A DNA stretch of 64,000 bases from Lysinibacillus sp. BPa_S21 (GCF_023337795.1 NZ_JALIRS010000015.1:1-64000), one strand, 5' to 3'. Numbered from the stretch's first letter, positions 18,907 through 26,839 are shown. Notes: a model not told the origin generated them from the letters alone. A program made the numbers and translations.

Positions 18907-19341
18907 ATGAAGGAAGATAATCGTAATTTAAAAGCTTTTACGGTATTGTTCAGGGCTTATCAAACGATTCAAGATGCAACAAAAAGAGATTTACTTCAAT
19001 ACGATTTAAATCAGACCGAATTTTCGGTACTTGAGTTTTTATATCACCATGGTGAGCAACCAATTCAAGTGATTGGAAAGAAAATATTAATCGCAAGCAG
19101 TAGTATTACGTACGTTATTGATAAGCTCGAACAAAAAGATTTTGTATATCGACGTGCTTGTCCGAAGGATCGTCGTGTCACATATGTTTTATTAACATCT
19201 AAAGGACAAACGTTAATGGAAGAAATATTTCCAAAGCATGAACAAAAAATTAATGAGATTTTTGAAGTATTAGATCAACAGGAGATGGACACAATGATTC
19301 TGTCTCTGAAAAAAGTTGGTTTGAATGCAGTTGAAAAATAA
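18907..19341 (+). CDS. mhqR: MarR-family repressor, MhqR-like
   Basis: This is a MarR winged-helix dimer of 144 residues. The DNA-binding core (LNQTEFSVLEFLYHHGEQPIQVIGKKILIASSSITYVIDKLEQKDFVYRR, shown in part) and the wing (CPKDRRVTYVLLTSKG) match YkvE/MhqR, the sensor of quinones and catechols. The frame extends to a GTG at 18889, but AAGAGGA lies just before the ATG at 18907. MhqR-type boxes flank the gene on both sides, and the next genes encode the classic Mhq enzymes. The symbol is inferred from operator, context and fold. Confidence 0.8.
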   Translation: MKEDNRNLKAFTVLFRAYQTIQDATKRDLLQYDLNQTEFSVLEFLYHHGEQPIQVIGKKILIASSSITYVIDKLEQKDFVYRRACPKDRRVTYVLLTSKGQTLMEEIFPKHEQKINEIFEVLDQQEMDTMILSLKKVGLNAVEK

Positions 19342-19356
19342 AAAATTTTACGTAAA

Positions 19357-19374
19357 TATCTCGAAATCGAGATA
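19357..19374. promoter_or_regulatory. MhqR-type operator upstream of the dioxygenase gene
   Basis: TATCTCGA-AA-TCGAGATA is a perfect inverted repeat with 17 of 18 positions matching the MhqR consensus. It lies between the regulator stop and the ribosome site of the dioxygenase gene, so binding would block transcription into 19390. Confidence 0.85.
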
Positions 19375-19389
19375 ATAGGGGGAATAAAA

Positions 19390-20370
19390 ATGAATCATTT
19401 AAAAGGGATTCACCATGTTACTGCTATTACAAGTAGTGCGGAAGAGAATTATAAATTTTTTACGTATGTGTTAGGAATGCGATTAGTGAAAAAAACGGTT
19501 AATCAAGATGATATCCAAACATATCATTTATTCTTTGCAGATGATAAAGGTAGCGCCGGCACGGATATGACATTTTTTGATTTTCCAAACATTCCAAAAG
19601 GTGTACATGGAACAAATGAAATTTCAAAAACTTCTTTCCGCGTGCCAACAGATGCAGCATTGGACTACTGGTTAAAACGTTTTGATCGATTAAATGTCAA
19701 ACATACAGGTATTCAAGAACAATTTGGCAAGAAAGTTTTATCATTTGTTGATTTTGATGATCAGCAATATCAACTTATTTCTGATGAAAACAACACAGGT
19801 GTTGCATCAGGTACGCCATGGCAAGATGGACCGATTCCCCTTGAATATGCAATTACAGGCCTTGGTCCAATTTTTGTAAGAGTGGCTAATTTTAAATATT
19901 TCAAAGAAGTACTAGAAAAAGTGATGCTCTTTACAGAAGTTGCAGAAGAAGGAGACTTCCACCTATTCGAGGTAGGGGAAGGCGGAAACGGTGCACAAAT
20001 CGTTGTAGAACTAAATACAGTTTTACCGGTAGCCCGTCAAGGCTTCGGTACAGTACACCATGCTGCATTCCGTGTAGAGGATCGAGCTGTATTAGATGAA
20101 TGGACTGAACGTTTTGAAAGCTTTGGCTTCCATACTTCTGGTTATGTAAATCGTCATTTCTTTGAATCACTTTATGCACGAGTAGCACCACAAATTTTAT
20201 TTGAGCTAGCTACTGATGGCCCAGGATTTATGGGGGATGAGCCTTACGAAACTTTAGGTGAGAAATTGTCGTTACCTCCATTTTTAGAGCCAAAACGTGC
20301 ACAAATTGAAATGCTAGTTCGTCCTATTGATACTGTAAGAAGTACGATTACGTTCGATAAAGAATATTAA
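19390..20370 (+). CDS. ring-cleaving glyoxalase-fold dioxygenase, MhqO/MhqA-like
   Basis: The 326-residue product is a duplicated vicinal-oxygen-chelate protein. Metal-ligand motifs are the N-terminal GIHHVTAIT (His) and the second-half GTVHHAAFRVED (His), with a Glu near the end (LYARVAPQILFELATDGPGF). These proteins open hydroquinone or catechol rings or handle thiol-quinone adducts in MhqR regulons. GGGGG upstream of ATG 19390 gives the start. A MhqR box sits 16 bases upstream. Which of the B. subtilis paralogues (mhqA, mhqE, mhqO) it corresponds to cannot be decided here. Confidence 0.88.
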   Translation: MNHLKGIHHVTAITSSAEENYKFFTYVLGMRLVKKTVNQDDIQTYHLFFADDKGSAGTDMTFFDFPNIPKGVHGTNEISKTSFRVPTDAALDYWLKRFDRLNVKHTGIQEQFGKKVLSFVDFDDQQYQLISDENNTGVASGTPWQDGPIPLEYAITGLGPIFVRVANFKYFKEVLEKVMLFTEVAEEGDFHLFEVGEGGNGAQIVVELNTVLPVARQGFGTVHHAAFRVEDRAVLDEWTERFESFGFHTSGYVNRHFFESLYARVAPQILFELATDGPGFMGDEPYETLGEKLSLPPFLEPKRAQIEMLVRPIDTVRSTITFDKEY

Positions 20371-20466
20371 TAAGATCATTTTTTCCATTCAGTAGTTAAA
20401 CATTTAGCTTTTGCTGAATGGATTACATACTCTTAGATTTCTAAAAAATGATTGGAGGTCAATAAG

Positions 20467-21084
20467 ATGGAATTTGCAAAAGTACTAGATAAGCGTCGTT
20501 CTGTGAATAATTTTATAGAGGGCATCAAGATGGGCGAAGAAGATATACGTCCCATTTTGGAAGATGTTAAGCTCGCACCGTCCGCATTTAACTTACAACA
20601 TACCAGTTACATCGTTGTGTTAGATGAAGAAAAAAAAGAAAAAGTAAGAGAAGCGGCATACGGGCAATATAAAATACACTCAGCTTCAGCGGTGGTACTT
20701 GTTTTAGGAGATAAAGAAGCCTATAAAAATACGGCTAATCTTAATCAAGGGATGGTAGACTTAGGTATTATTAATGCTCATGAGTTAGAAAATATGGTGG
20801 ATGAAACGACTAAATTTTATGAAGAACGTGGCGAGGAATTTATGAAGGAGGAAGCTATTCGTAACGCTTCACTTTCAGCTATGTTATTTATGCTGGCAGC
20901 CAAAAACCGTGGATGGGATACTTGTCCAATGATCGGTTTTGATCAGCAACAAATGAGAGAACTTTTTCATGTGCCAGAAACACATGAAATTGCACTATTG
21001 ATTACAATAGGGAAGGAAAAAGAAAGTAGTCGCCGCTTGCGTGGTTATCGTAAACCAGTTGAAGAATTTGCAATTTTCTATTAA
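20467..21084 (+). CDS. nitroreductase-family flavoprotein, MhqN-like
   Basis: The 205-residue product has the FMN-binding nitroreductase layout: the RRSVNNF arginine patch (RRS) near the N-terminus, APSAFNLQHT, and the C-terminal GKEKESSRRLRGYRKPVEEF. Such enzymes reduce nitro compounds or quinones with NAD(P)H. The frame opens earlier, but GGAGG at about 20455 precedes the ATG at 20467. It follows the dioxygenase, separated by 96 bases with a hairpin (TCCATTCAG/CTGAATGGA) that could attenuate read-through. The context points to quinone detoxification. Confidence 0.87.
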   Translation: MEFAKVLDKRRSVNNFIEGIKMGEEDIRPILEDVKLAPSAFNLQHTSYIVVLDEEKKEKVREAAYGQYKIHSASAVVLVLGDKEAYKNTANLNQGMVDLGIINAHELENMVDETTKFYEERGEEFMKEEAIRNASLSAMLFMLAAKNRGWDTCPMIGFDQQQMRELFHVPETHEIALLITIGKEKESSRRLRGYRKPVEEFAIFY

Positions 21085-21170
21085 AAAGTGGTATAAAATA
21101 AGTGATTTTACAAATGATAGGTTTGAAGCCAAAAGCGGTTACTTTTGTTAAAACGTATACTTTGTAAATA

Positions 21171-21242
21171 GGTTGATTGGAGTGGAGGTTGGGTGACTCC
21201 TTTGGTATCAAAAAAAGCGGCCAGCTGGAACGGAAATCGACC
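21171..21242 (+). repeat. intergenic repeat family 1, short copy A
   Basis: It begins GGTTGATTGGAGTGGAGG and ends CAGCTGGAACGGAAATCGACC, the same ends as the longer copies at 39093 and 46241, but it lacks most of the interior. It sits in the gap between the nitroreductase and reductase genes. Confidence 0.75.
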
Positions 21243-21299
21243 ACACGGTTTGGTGATGATCCAAATAATAAAGTAATGTTCAAGTAGGGGGAAGAAATT

Positions 21300-21836
21300 A
21301 TGAAAGTAGTAGCAATCGTAGGAAGTATCCGTAAAGAATCTTATAATATGCAATTAGCAAAATTTATTCAAAAACGTTATACAGAGAAATTTGATCTTGA
21401 AATAGCAAGCTTGAAAGATTTACCAATGTATAATCAAGATATCGAAAATGAAGCACCACAACCCGTACTTGATTTTAAAGCTAAAGTAAAAGCGGCAGAT
21501 GCAGTTCTTTGGCTGACACCAGAATATAATGGCACAGTGCCAGGTGTTATGGTTAACGCCATCGATTGGTTATCCCGCGTTGATAAAGTGATGATTGGCA
21601 AGCCATCATTCATGATGGGGGCATCAATGGGTAACTTAGGTACTGTTAAAGCACAATTACATTTACGAGATATTTTATTCTCACCTGGAGTAAATTCACC
21701 ATTACTTAGTGGTAATGACGTTTATATTGGAGCAGTGCACACTAAATTTGATACTGAAGGCAATTTAACAGATGAAGGCACAATCAAATTCCTTGATACA
21801 GTGATCGATAACTTCCTAAAATGGATGAAAAAATAA
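21300..21836 (+). CDS. NADPH-dependent FMN reductase (azoreductase-type)
   Basis: The 178-residue flavodoxin-like protein begins VVAIVGSIRKESYN, the phosphate-binding loop of the YhdA/ArsH-like NADPH:FMN reductases. It continues with WLTPEYNGTVPGVMVNAIDW, the family flavin motif (PEYN). It probably reduces azo dyes or quinones with NADPH, in keeping with the genes upstream. GGGGGAAG lies seven bases before the ATG. A repeat copy separates it from the nitroreductase, so it may have its own promoter. No MhqR box was found in front of it. Confidence 0.88.
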   Translation: MKVVAIVGSIRKESYNMQLAKFIQKRYTEKFDLEIASLKDLPMYNQDIENEAPQPVLDFKAKVKAADAVLWLTPEYNGTVPGVMVNAIDWLSRVDKVMIGKPSFMMGASMGNLGTVKAQLHLRDILFSPGVNSPLLSGNDVYIGAVHTKFDTEGNLTDEGTIKFLDTVIDNFLKWMKK

Positions 21837-21845
21837 GATTAAAAA

Positions 21846-21890
21846 TAAAAACGTCCCATAAGTATAACAATATACTTATGGGACATTTTT
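21846..21890. terminator. bidirectional terminator, FMN reductase and bioY side
   Basis: A perfect 14-bp stem (GTCCCATAAGTATA/TATACTTATGGGAC) is flanked by A-run and T-run. It lies between converging genes. Confidence 0.85.
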
Positions 21891-21958
21891 AATGGAGAGC
21901 AGCAAATCGGCTCATAGGAACCTGAACTAGGAAAGCACCCCTAAGTTAGGGGATTAAC

Positions 21959-22555
21959 TTATTTAATTGGAATTATTTTTAACACTTTCTGAAGACGGTA
22001 TGCAAAAATACCTGCAAAAATAGCTAAAATAATATCTTTTGGCAAAGGCGGCATCATCCAAAGCCATGCTAACTTATACGTGAAAGCATCAGGAGCACTA
22101 GCCCATAGCTTGTAGGCAAAGTACATCCAATTTGTTCCTAGTAAATAATTAATAGCTGTTGCAACTAATGCAGCAATTACATAGCTTTTTTTCGTTCCAC
22201 TGCGTTCTATAATAAGCCCCGCGACAAATGCAATTAATATATAAGAAACAATAAAACCAAATGTAGGGCTTAATATTTGCCCAAAACCTCCGCCGAATTT
22301 TGCAAATACAGGTGCACCTGCTAAACCGATACTCATATAAACAGTACAAGCGAGTGCCCCTTTTCTACTACCAAGAACAAGTCCAGCTAAAATAGCAAAA
22401 AATGTTTGCAAGGTGATTGGTACTCCGCCAACCATCATGAAAGGTACTATGGACGTGATATTAGCTCCTATCATCATCAATGTTGAAAATAATCCAATGT
22501 ATGCAAGATCGACTGTTCTTAATTTGTGATGTGTGTGTTGCGCAACTGTTGTCAT
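21959..22555 (-). CDS. bioY: biotin transporter BioY
   Basis: BioY is the substrate-binding membrane S-component of the biotin ECF transporter. The 198-residue product has six hydrophobic segments and the family motifs GGVPITLQTFFAILAGLVLG and YMSIGLAGAPVFAKFGGG. AGGGGTG lies upstream of the ATG at 22555. It stands alone without ecfA/ecfT, as is usual in Firmicutes, where the energising module is shared. A BirA-like operator lies about 50-100 bases upstream. Confidence 0.95.
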   Translation of the reverse strand: MTTVAQHTHHKLRTVDLAYIGLFSTLMMIGANITSIVPFMMVGGVPITLQTFFAILAGLVLGSRKGALACTVYMSIGLAGAPVFAKFGGGFGQILSPTFGFIVSYILIAFVAGLIIERSGTKKSYVIAALVATAINYLLGTNWMYFAYKLWASAPDAFTYKLAWLWMMPPLPKDIILAIFAGIFAYRLQKVLKIIPIK

Positions 22556-22603
22556 TATTTCACCCCTGAAAAAAATAATATTAGTAATAATAGTGTAAAA
22601 AAA

Positions 22604-22655
22604 TAAACTTTTTGTGTCAACTACTCAAATATGAATAGTTAACTCAAAAAGTTTA
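22604..22655. promoter_or_regulatory. BirA-like operator upstream of bioY
   Basis: The arms TAAACTTTTTGTGTCAACTA (22604-22623) and TAGTTAACTCAAAAAGTTTA (22636-22655) pair at 18 of 20 positions around a 12-base spacer. The inner GTCAAC/GTTAAC half-sites and spacing resemble Firmicute BirA boxes (TTGTTAAC, about 15 bases, GTTAACAA). It is placed for repression of bioY by biotin-loaded BirA. The match to consensus is partial. Confidence 0.6.
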
Positions 22656-22793
22656 TCCCGCTGCAAAATATTTGTTAGTTATAGACTAATGATTAAAATT
22701 TATGATAGAGGGCAGTGCAATTCAACGCTGTCCGTAACTGCGCAGAAAATGAGATCAACCCACGCTGTGCCAAAGCGCTCTAATCATAAAAAA

Positions 22794-23108
22794 TTAAGAT
22801 ACTGCTTTTAAGCCTGCCACACCAATGATAATGGCGATGATGCTGATCATTCGAGTCAGGTTTTTAGATTCACCGAAGAATATAATATTCACGAGAACGG
22901 CACCAACTGTACCAATACCAACCCAAACTACATAGGCGATACTTAACTGTAAATAGTTAAAGGAAGCATATAATAGAGCAAAGGACATTCCGAAGCCGCC
23001 TATATATAGTAATAAATTACGTATAGCTTTTTTCTGACTATAAAAGCGTAAACCTACAACACCGACAATTTCCGAAATAGCAGCTGATAAAACAAGTAAC
23101 CAACCCAT
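22794..23108 (-). CDS. SMR-family efflux subunit (YvdR-like)
   Basis: This is a small multidrug resistance protein of 104 residues with four membrane helices. The conserved membrane Glu lies in helix 1 (SAAISEIVGVVGL) and the family AYVVWVGIGTVGA motif is present. It overlaps the upstream SMR gene as TAATG, so the two subunits are made together and probably form a heterodimer, as in YkkCD or EbrAB. The arrangement with a TetR gene resembles B. subtilis yvdT-yvdS-yvdR (from memory). The substrate is not predictable, with guanidinium or cationic drugs as family options. Confidence 0.88.
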   Translation of the reverse strand: MGWLLVLSAAISEIVGVVGLRFYSQKKAIRNLLLYIGGFGMSFALLYASFNYLQLSIAYVVWVGIGTVGAVLVNIIFFGESKNLTRMISIIAIIIGVAGLKAVS

Positions 23109-23461
23109 TATGCATTAGCTCCTTTCTCTTCAACATGATCTTTTGAAGGGTTATCAGCTAAATTAAGACCAACAACACCCAGTACTAAAATAAGCATGAA
23201 AATTCCTTTAATAGCATTAAACTCACCGTCAAAAATAAAAATGTCCATTAATGTAGTACCAATTGTACCGACCCCAGCAAAAGTCGCGTAAACCGTTCCA
23301 GTAGGCAAGTTTTCACAAGCCTTCGATAAGAAGTGAAAATCAACCGCGATTAAGGGCACGATAATAACCCAATGCCACCAAGAGTCAGCAACATTAAAAC
23401 CAAAAATCCAAAATAATTCAAACAAACTAGTTAATGCAACATAAATCCAATCTTTTTGCAT
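23108..23461 (-). CDS. SMR-family efflux subunit (YvdS-like)
   Basis: This is the second SMR subunit, 117 residues, with four helices, the helix-1 Glu (TSLFELFWIFGF) and GTVYATFAGVGTIGTT in place of the canonical AYAVW motif, plus an extended charged C-terminal tail (SKDHVEEKG). The frame opens at 23482, but AAAGGA precedes the ATG at 23461. The gene is preceded by a TetR-type operator at 23488-23506. Its stop overlaps the start of the partner gene. Confidence 0.88.
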   Translation of the reverse strand: MQKDWIYVALTSLFELFWIFGFNVADSWWHWVIIVPLIAVDFHFLSKACENLPTGTVYATFAGVGTIGTTLMDIFIFDGEFNAIKGIFMLILVLGVVGLNLADNPSKDHVEEKGANA

Positions 23462-23487
23462 AGTTAAATTCCTTTCTATCAATCATT

Positions 23488-23506
23488 ATGACTGACATTC
23501 AGTCAT
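23488..23506. promoter_or_regulatory. TetR-type operator, SMR operon
   Basis: ATGACTGA-CAT-TCAGTCAT is a perfect eight-bp inverted repeat with a three-base spacer, 27 bases before the SMR start. The same arms occur upstream of the tetR gene. Confidence 0.8.
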
Positions 23507-23531
23507 TTTTAGTGTAAAAAGAGAACGTCAC

Positions 23532-24110
23532 TTAGGTGTGACGTAAATCGAGTGCATGATGTAAAAAGTCGAGTAGCTCAAGCTTTTGAAGTTTAATTGT
23601 TTCTTCTTCACTGTTATCATACAAATAAATCTGTTCAGCGGCAGATTCTACTAGACCGATTACAAGCTTTGAAGAACGTGTAGTATTTAGAGAAGCGCGT
23701 ATCGTTCCTTGTTGTTGCGCTTCAACTAAGAAATTAGTCATCCATTCGTAATAAGGTGCATATATATTTTCCCATTCTTTCATATGCTCAGTTTGTGAAA
23801 TACCTGCATAAATCAGTGCAAATACATCTCTATATTCCGCTGTTAGTGAGAAAACAATCTCTACTACTTTTTCTAGCTGCTTTGCAAAAGGCTCCTGTTT
23901 TGAAATACCATCGTTAATAGCTGCAATAATTTTTTCAACCATCACTTTTGCAATGGCTGGCATAACTGAGAGTCGTGATGGGAAATAAAGATAAAATGTC
24001 CCTTGGGCGATACCTGCAGCTTTTACGATATCTGAAACCTTTGTCTTTTCAATTCCTTTTTCACGAAAAACGTCAATTGCTGCTTGAATAATTTTCTCTT
24101 CCTTTGACAT
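23532..24110 (-). CDS. TetR-family regulator of the SMR operon (YvdT-like)
   Basis: The 192-residue product has a standard TetR N-terminus: an HTH of about 45 residues (IIQAAIDVFREKGIEKTKVSDI then AAGIAQGTFYLYFPSR). The C-terminal ligand domain is unlike known drug sensors at the motif level. The gene reads toward the SMR pair. Identical ATGACTGA/TCAGTCAT sites precede both it and the SMR operon, so autoregulation plus efflux control is likely. Confidence 0.88.
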   Translation of the reverse strand: MSKEEKIIQAAIDVFREKGIEKTKVSDIVKAAGIAQGTFYLYFPSRLSVMPAIAKVMVEKIIAAINDGISKQEPFAKQLEKVVEIVFSLTAEYRDVFALIYAGISQTEHMKEWENIYAPYYEWMTNFLVEAQQQGTIRASLNTTRSSKLVIGLVESAAEQIYLYDNSEEETIKLQKLELLDFLHHALDLRHT

Positions 24111-24169
24111 GAAATCCCTCGCTTTTGGCCTGCTTACTTCATATGTTATATAATAATTGAAATAAAGTC

Positions 24170-24204
24170 AAAGAAAAATGACTGACAATCAGTCATTTTT
24201 CTTT
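24170..24204. promoter_or_regulatory. TetR-type operator upstream of tetR
   Basis: A perfect 16-bp arm, AAAGAAAAATGACTGA, pairs with its complement around CAA. The core is the same ATGACTGA-N3-TCAGTCAT as at 23488. It lies 60 bases before the tetR start, between tetR and a divergent small gene. Confidence 0.82.
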
Positions 24205-24254
24205 TCGTGTATATATATTTCTTAATTGGGGAACTTTATTCGTGAAAGGATTTG

Positions 24255-24428
24255 ATGAAAATGAAAGAGACAAAGATTGCGCAACTAGATCAGCAACAAC
24301 TTGAGAAAATTAATGAACTAGAAAAGAACATTGGTGTGACATTAGTGGCATATGATTCCTCGACAATGACATCACAGGGCTCGGGTGCCTTCGAGTCAGA
24401 TAATAGTACTCAAAATCATCCATCATAA
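24255..24428 (+). CDS. small conserved-looking protein, 57 residues
   Basis: An ATG at 24255 with AAAGGA six bases upstream opens a 58-codon frame ending TAA at 24428. The product has a helical, charged N-terminal half (QLDQQQLEKINELEKNIGV), then TLVAYDSS and a Ser/Thr-rich tail. It ends just before a terminator-like hairpin and lies divergent from tetR across the shared operator. I do not recognise a family. It is too short for most gene finders. Ribosome site, terminator and codon use support it. Confidence 0.65.
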   Translation: MKMKETKIAQLDQQQLEKINELEKNIGVTLVAYDSSTMTSQGSGAFESDNSTQNHPS

Positions 24429-24440
24429 TTAAGAATAAAA

Positions 24441-24467
24441 TGCCTTGCAGCAATGTGAGGTTTTTTT
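24441..24467 (+). terminator. terminator after the small gene
   Basis: A short CCTTGCA/TGTGAGG stem with a T7 tail lies between the small gene and the endonuclease Q gene. Confidence 0.55.
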
Positions 24468-24495
24468 ATTTCATTTAAAAATAGGGGGTTACAAA

Positions 24496-25665
24496 ATGAT
24501 GCAGGATTTCTATGCCGATTTACATATTCATATTGGACGCACTTTAAGTGGACGTGCTGTTAAAATTACAGGCAGTAAAACGCTAACGTTAGCAAGAATT
24601 TTAGAGACGTCAAGTGCAAGAAAGGGTCTGGATATTATCGGGATTATTGATTGTCATTCACCCGAAGTAATGGATGAAATGGCAAAAATGATAGAACAGG
24701 GCGAACTGAAAGAGTTGGAGCAGGGAGGACTACGCTTTCAAGAAACCACCCTTATTCCTGGGTCTGAAATTGAAATCTATGATCAACATTGCCTTGGGCC
24801 AATCCATGTGCTTGTTTATTTTCCAACACTGTTGCTTATGAGGGAATTCTCAAATTGGATGTCAAATCATATGACAAATATCCATTTAAGCTCTCAGCGA
24901 ATATATTGTGATGCTCGGACATTACAGCAAAAGGTACATGAATTAGGCGGCCTTTTTATTCCTGCGCATGTTTTTACACCATTTAAAAGCTTATTTGGTA
25001 AAGGCGTATATCGTAGCTTAACAGAAGTATTTGACCCACAGCTAATAGATGCGATAGAGCTTGGTTTGAGCTCTGATACCGATATGGTAAGTAACATTAA
25101 AGAGCTGCAAGCATATACATTTGTCAGCAACTCTGATGCTCATTCACTTGGAAAAATTGCACGTGAGTATCAAAAATTAAGACTATCTCATGCAAATTTT
25201 ACAGAATTAAAGATGGCGCTTTATGAACAGCAGGGTCGTGCTGTAACAGCTAATTATGGGCTAAATCCTTTGCTTGGTAAGTATCATAAGACTGTTTGTG
25301 CAAAATGTGGTGAGCAGCTTGGCAATACGGCAACCATTTGTACGAACTGTGAGAGCACGAAAATTATAAAAGGTGTTGCAACACGTATAAATGAGCTTTC
25401 AGAGCAAGTTACAGATAAACGTGCACGGCCACCCTATATTCACCAAGTACCACTAGACTTTATTCCAGGATTAGGACCAAAAATGATGGAACGATTAGTA
25501 CAAGCATTTGGGACAGAGATGAACATCTTGCATCGAGTAACGCTAGCACAACTCGAACAAGTCGTGCCGCACAAAATTGCGAAGATGATCGATTTAGCAA
25601 GAACGGGTCAATTAGCAATCGAAGTTGGCGGTGGCGGCGTATATGGGAAGATTCATTTAGAATAA
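24496..25665 (+). CDS. endonuclease Q family DNA-repair enzyme
   Basis: EndoQ nicks DNA 5' to deaminated bases (uracil, hypoxanthine, xanthine). It was first described in Thermococcales and also occurs in some Bacillus. The 389-residue product has a PHP-like metal domain starting YADLHIHIG with SNSDAHSLGK downstream, a zinc-ribbon (CAKCGEQLG then CTNC, four Cys, about residues 276-293) and a C-terminal helix-hairpin-helix (FIPGLGPKMMERLV). The frame opens at 24445, but AGGGGG lies before the ATG at 24496. The family is restricted among bacteria. Confidence 0.87.
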   Translation: MMQDFYADLHIHIGRTLSGRAVKITGSKTLTLARILETSSARKGLDIIGIIDCHSPEVMDEMAKMIEQGELKELEQGGLRFQETTLIPGSEIEIYDQHCLGPIHVLVYFPTLLLMREFSNWMSNHMTNIHLSSQRIYCDARTLQQKVHELGGLFIPAHVFTPFKSLFGKGVYRSLTEVFDPQLIDAIELGLSSDTDMVSNIKELQAYTFVSNSDAHSLGKIAREYQKLRLSHANFTELKMALYEQQGRAVTANYGLNPLLGKYHKTVCAKCGEQLGNTATICTNCESTKIIKGVATRINELSEQVTDKRARPPYIHQVPLDFIPGLGPKMMERLVQAFGTEMNILHRVTLAQLEQVVPHKIAKMIDLARTGQLAIEVGGGGVYGKIHLE

Positions 25666-25781
25666 AAAGGCTCCTCACCATAGCCTGTGGTGGATTTCCG
25701 TTTTGACGGCCAAAACAGGTTTTCGTCTGAGCGAAAGCGAAGGACCTCATAGATAAGTAAAAAAACATCTTGAAAAATAAC

Positions 25782-25822
25782 ATAGCAGTTCAGTAAATCT
25801 TTAAGATTTACTGAACTGCTAT
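25782..25822. terminator. near-perfect palindromic bidirectional terminator
   Basis: A 20-bp perfect stem (ATAGCAGTTCAGTAAATCTT and complement) is separated by a single base. It lies between the converging endonuclease Q and YxcD-like genes. The segment 25666-25781 also holds a poor relative of repeat family 1 (GGTGGATTTCCGTT, GCGAAAGCGAAG). Confidence 0.7.
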
Positions 25823-25833
25823 TCTTTACTTAT

Positions 25834-26121
25834 TTACGATAGTTTAGCAATAATGCCTTCCTCATCGTCTAGGACAAGTTCTATGCCTGTTGAAAAAGGA
25901 TCACCATGTAGGACATCTTTAATCCATACACGTAATGCACCAATCATTGCGGCTGTATCGAACATCTCGATTTGACCATTCACTTCAACTTCTGCACCGA
26001 AGCCTGTGTCATCATCGTATGTTAGTTCTACTAGTACATCCTCAGGGCGAATGTTTTTATAGTAGGCCTGTGATAAACAAATTGCATTAATAATATCTTG
26101 CTCATTAATTATTTGTGCCAT
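25834..26121 (-). CDS. DUF2653 family protein (YxcD-like)
   Basis: The 95-residue soluble acidic protein matches the pattern of the small YxcD/DUF2653 family of Bacillales (INEQDIINAICLSQAYYK, then VELTYDDDTGFGAEV, ending in ELVLDDEEGIIAKLS). There is no known biochemical function. It overlaps the end of the membrane-protein gene by 13 bases, so the two are translationally linked. Confidence 0.75.
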   Translation of the reverse strand: MAQIINEQDIINAICLSQAYYKNIRPEDVLVELTYDDDTGFGAEVEVNGQIEMFDTAAMIGALRVWIKDVLHGDPFSTGIELVLDDEEGIIAKLS

Positions 26122-26585
26122 TGTGCTTCCTCTTTACGTTTTTTATCTTTAAACATATTAACAATTTTTACAACTAGCATCACGATCACCATGATAGCTG
26201 CAACGTTAATTAATAAGCCTAAAATATTCCCAAGCATACCCATACCGCTGAAAAGGCTTCCGAATAATAAGCCAGCTAAGCCTCCAAGCATTAAGCCTTT
26301 CATTAGGCCGCCTGAGAAGAAGCCACCTTTTTTAGCTGTTGAATCCTTCTTGTTTGTAGAAGTTGTATTGTTTTTATTTGTTGTTGCATTATTTTGGTCT
26401 TTCGTTTTATCCTGAGATTTTTGGAAATTTGAGTTATTGTTATGATTATTGTTGTTTGAGAAACCTCTTTTACCGGACTTATAGGATTTAGCTTCTGCAG
26501 TTGGTGTATCAGAGATGAACAATGTTGCACCAACAGACGCAAACATAAGTGTCGCTGCAAAAATAGCAGCAAGAATTTTTTTCAT
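26109..26585 (-). CDS. exported Asn-rich membrane protein
   Basis: The 158-residue product has an N-terminal hydrophobic signal (LAAIFAATLMFASVGATLF). A low-complexity Asn/Lys/Thr-rich region of about 60 residues (NNNNHNNNSN, KNNTTSTNKKDS) follows. Then comes a Gly/Leu hydrophobic block (GGLMKGLMLGGLAGLLFGSLFSG, shown in part; residues about 95-140) and a basic tail. The arrangement resembles the membrane part of Tim44-like small proteins but has no Tim44 domain. It is the first gene of a two-gene unit with the YxcD-like gene. Confidence 0.65.
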   Translation of the reverse strand: MKKILAAIFAATLMFASVGATLFISDTPTAEAKSYKSGKRGFSNNNNHNNNSNFQKSQDKTKDQNNATTNKNNTTSTNKKDSTAKKGGFFSGGLMKGLMLGGLAGLLFGSLFSGMGMLGNILGLLINVAAIMVIVMLVVKIVNMFKDKKRKEEAQWHK

Positions 26586-26839
26586 TACTTAAATTCCTCC
26601 AATATAATTTTTAGTTTTGTTATAAACTAGTTCTTAATAGTAATTTTACATGAACCATCTCGAAAAATAAAATAAACGCTGCCATCAATTTAGGTAGATC
26701 AATAAATGTGAACAAGTAGTGACAATACTCATAAAAAAGTAGGGTGTGGGTTACGTTGTAGTGGCAGTCGAATGCCGTAGGAAAACGGCAGTATAAACCG
26801 ATATCAATCCCATGGTATAGAAAAGAAAGGAGTGAAACG

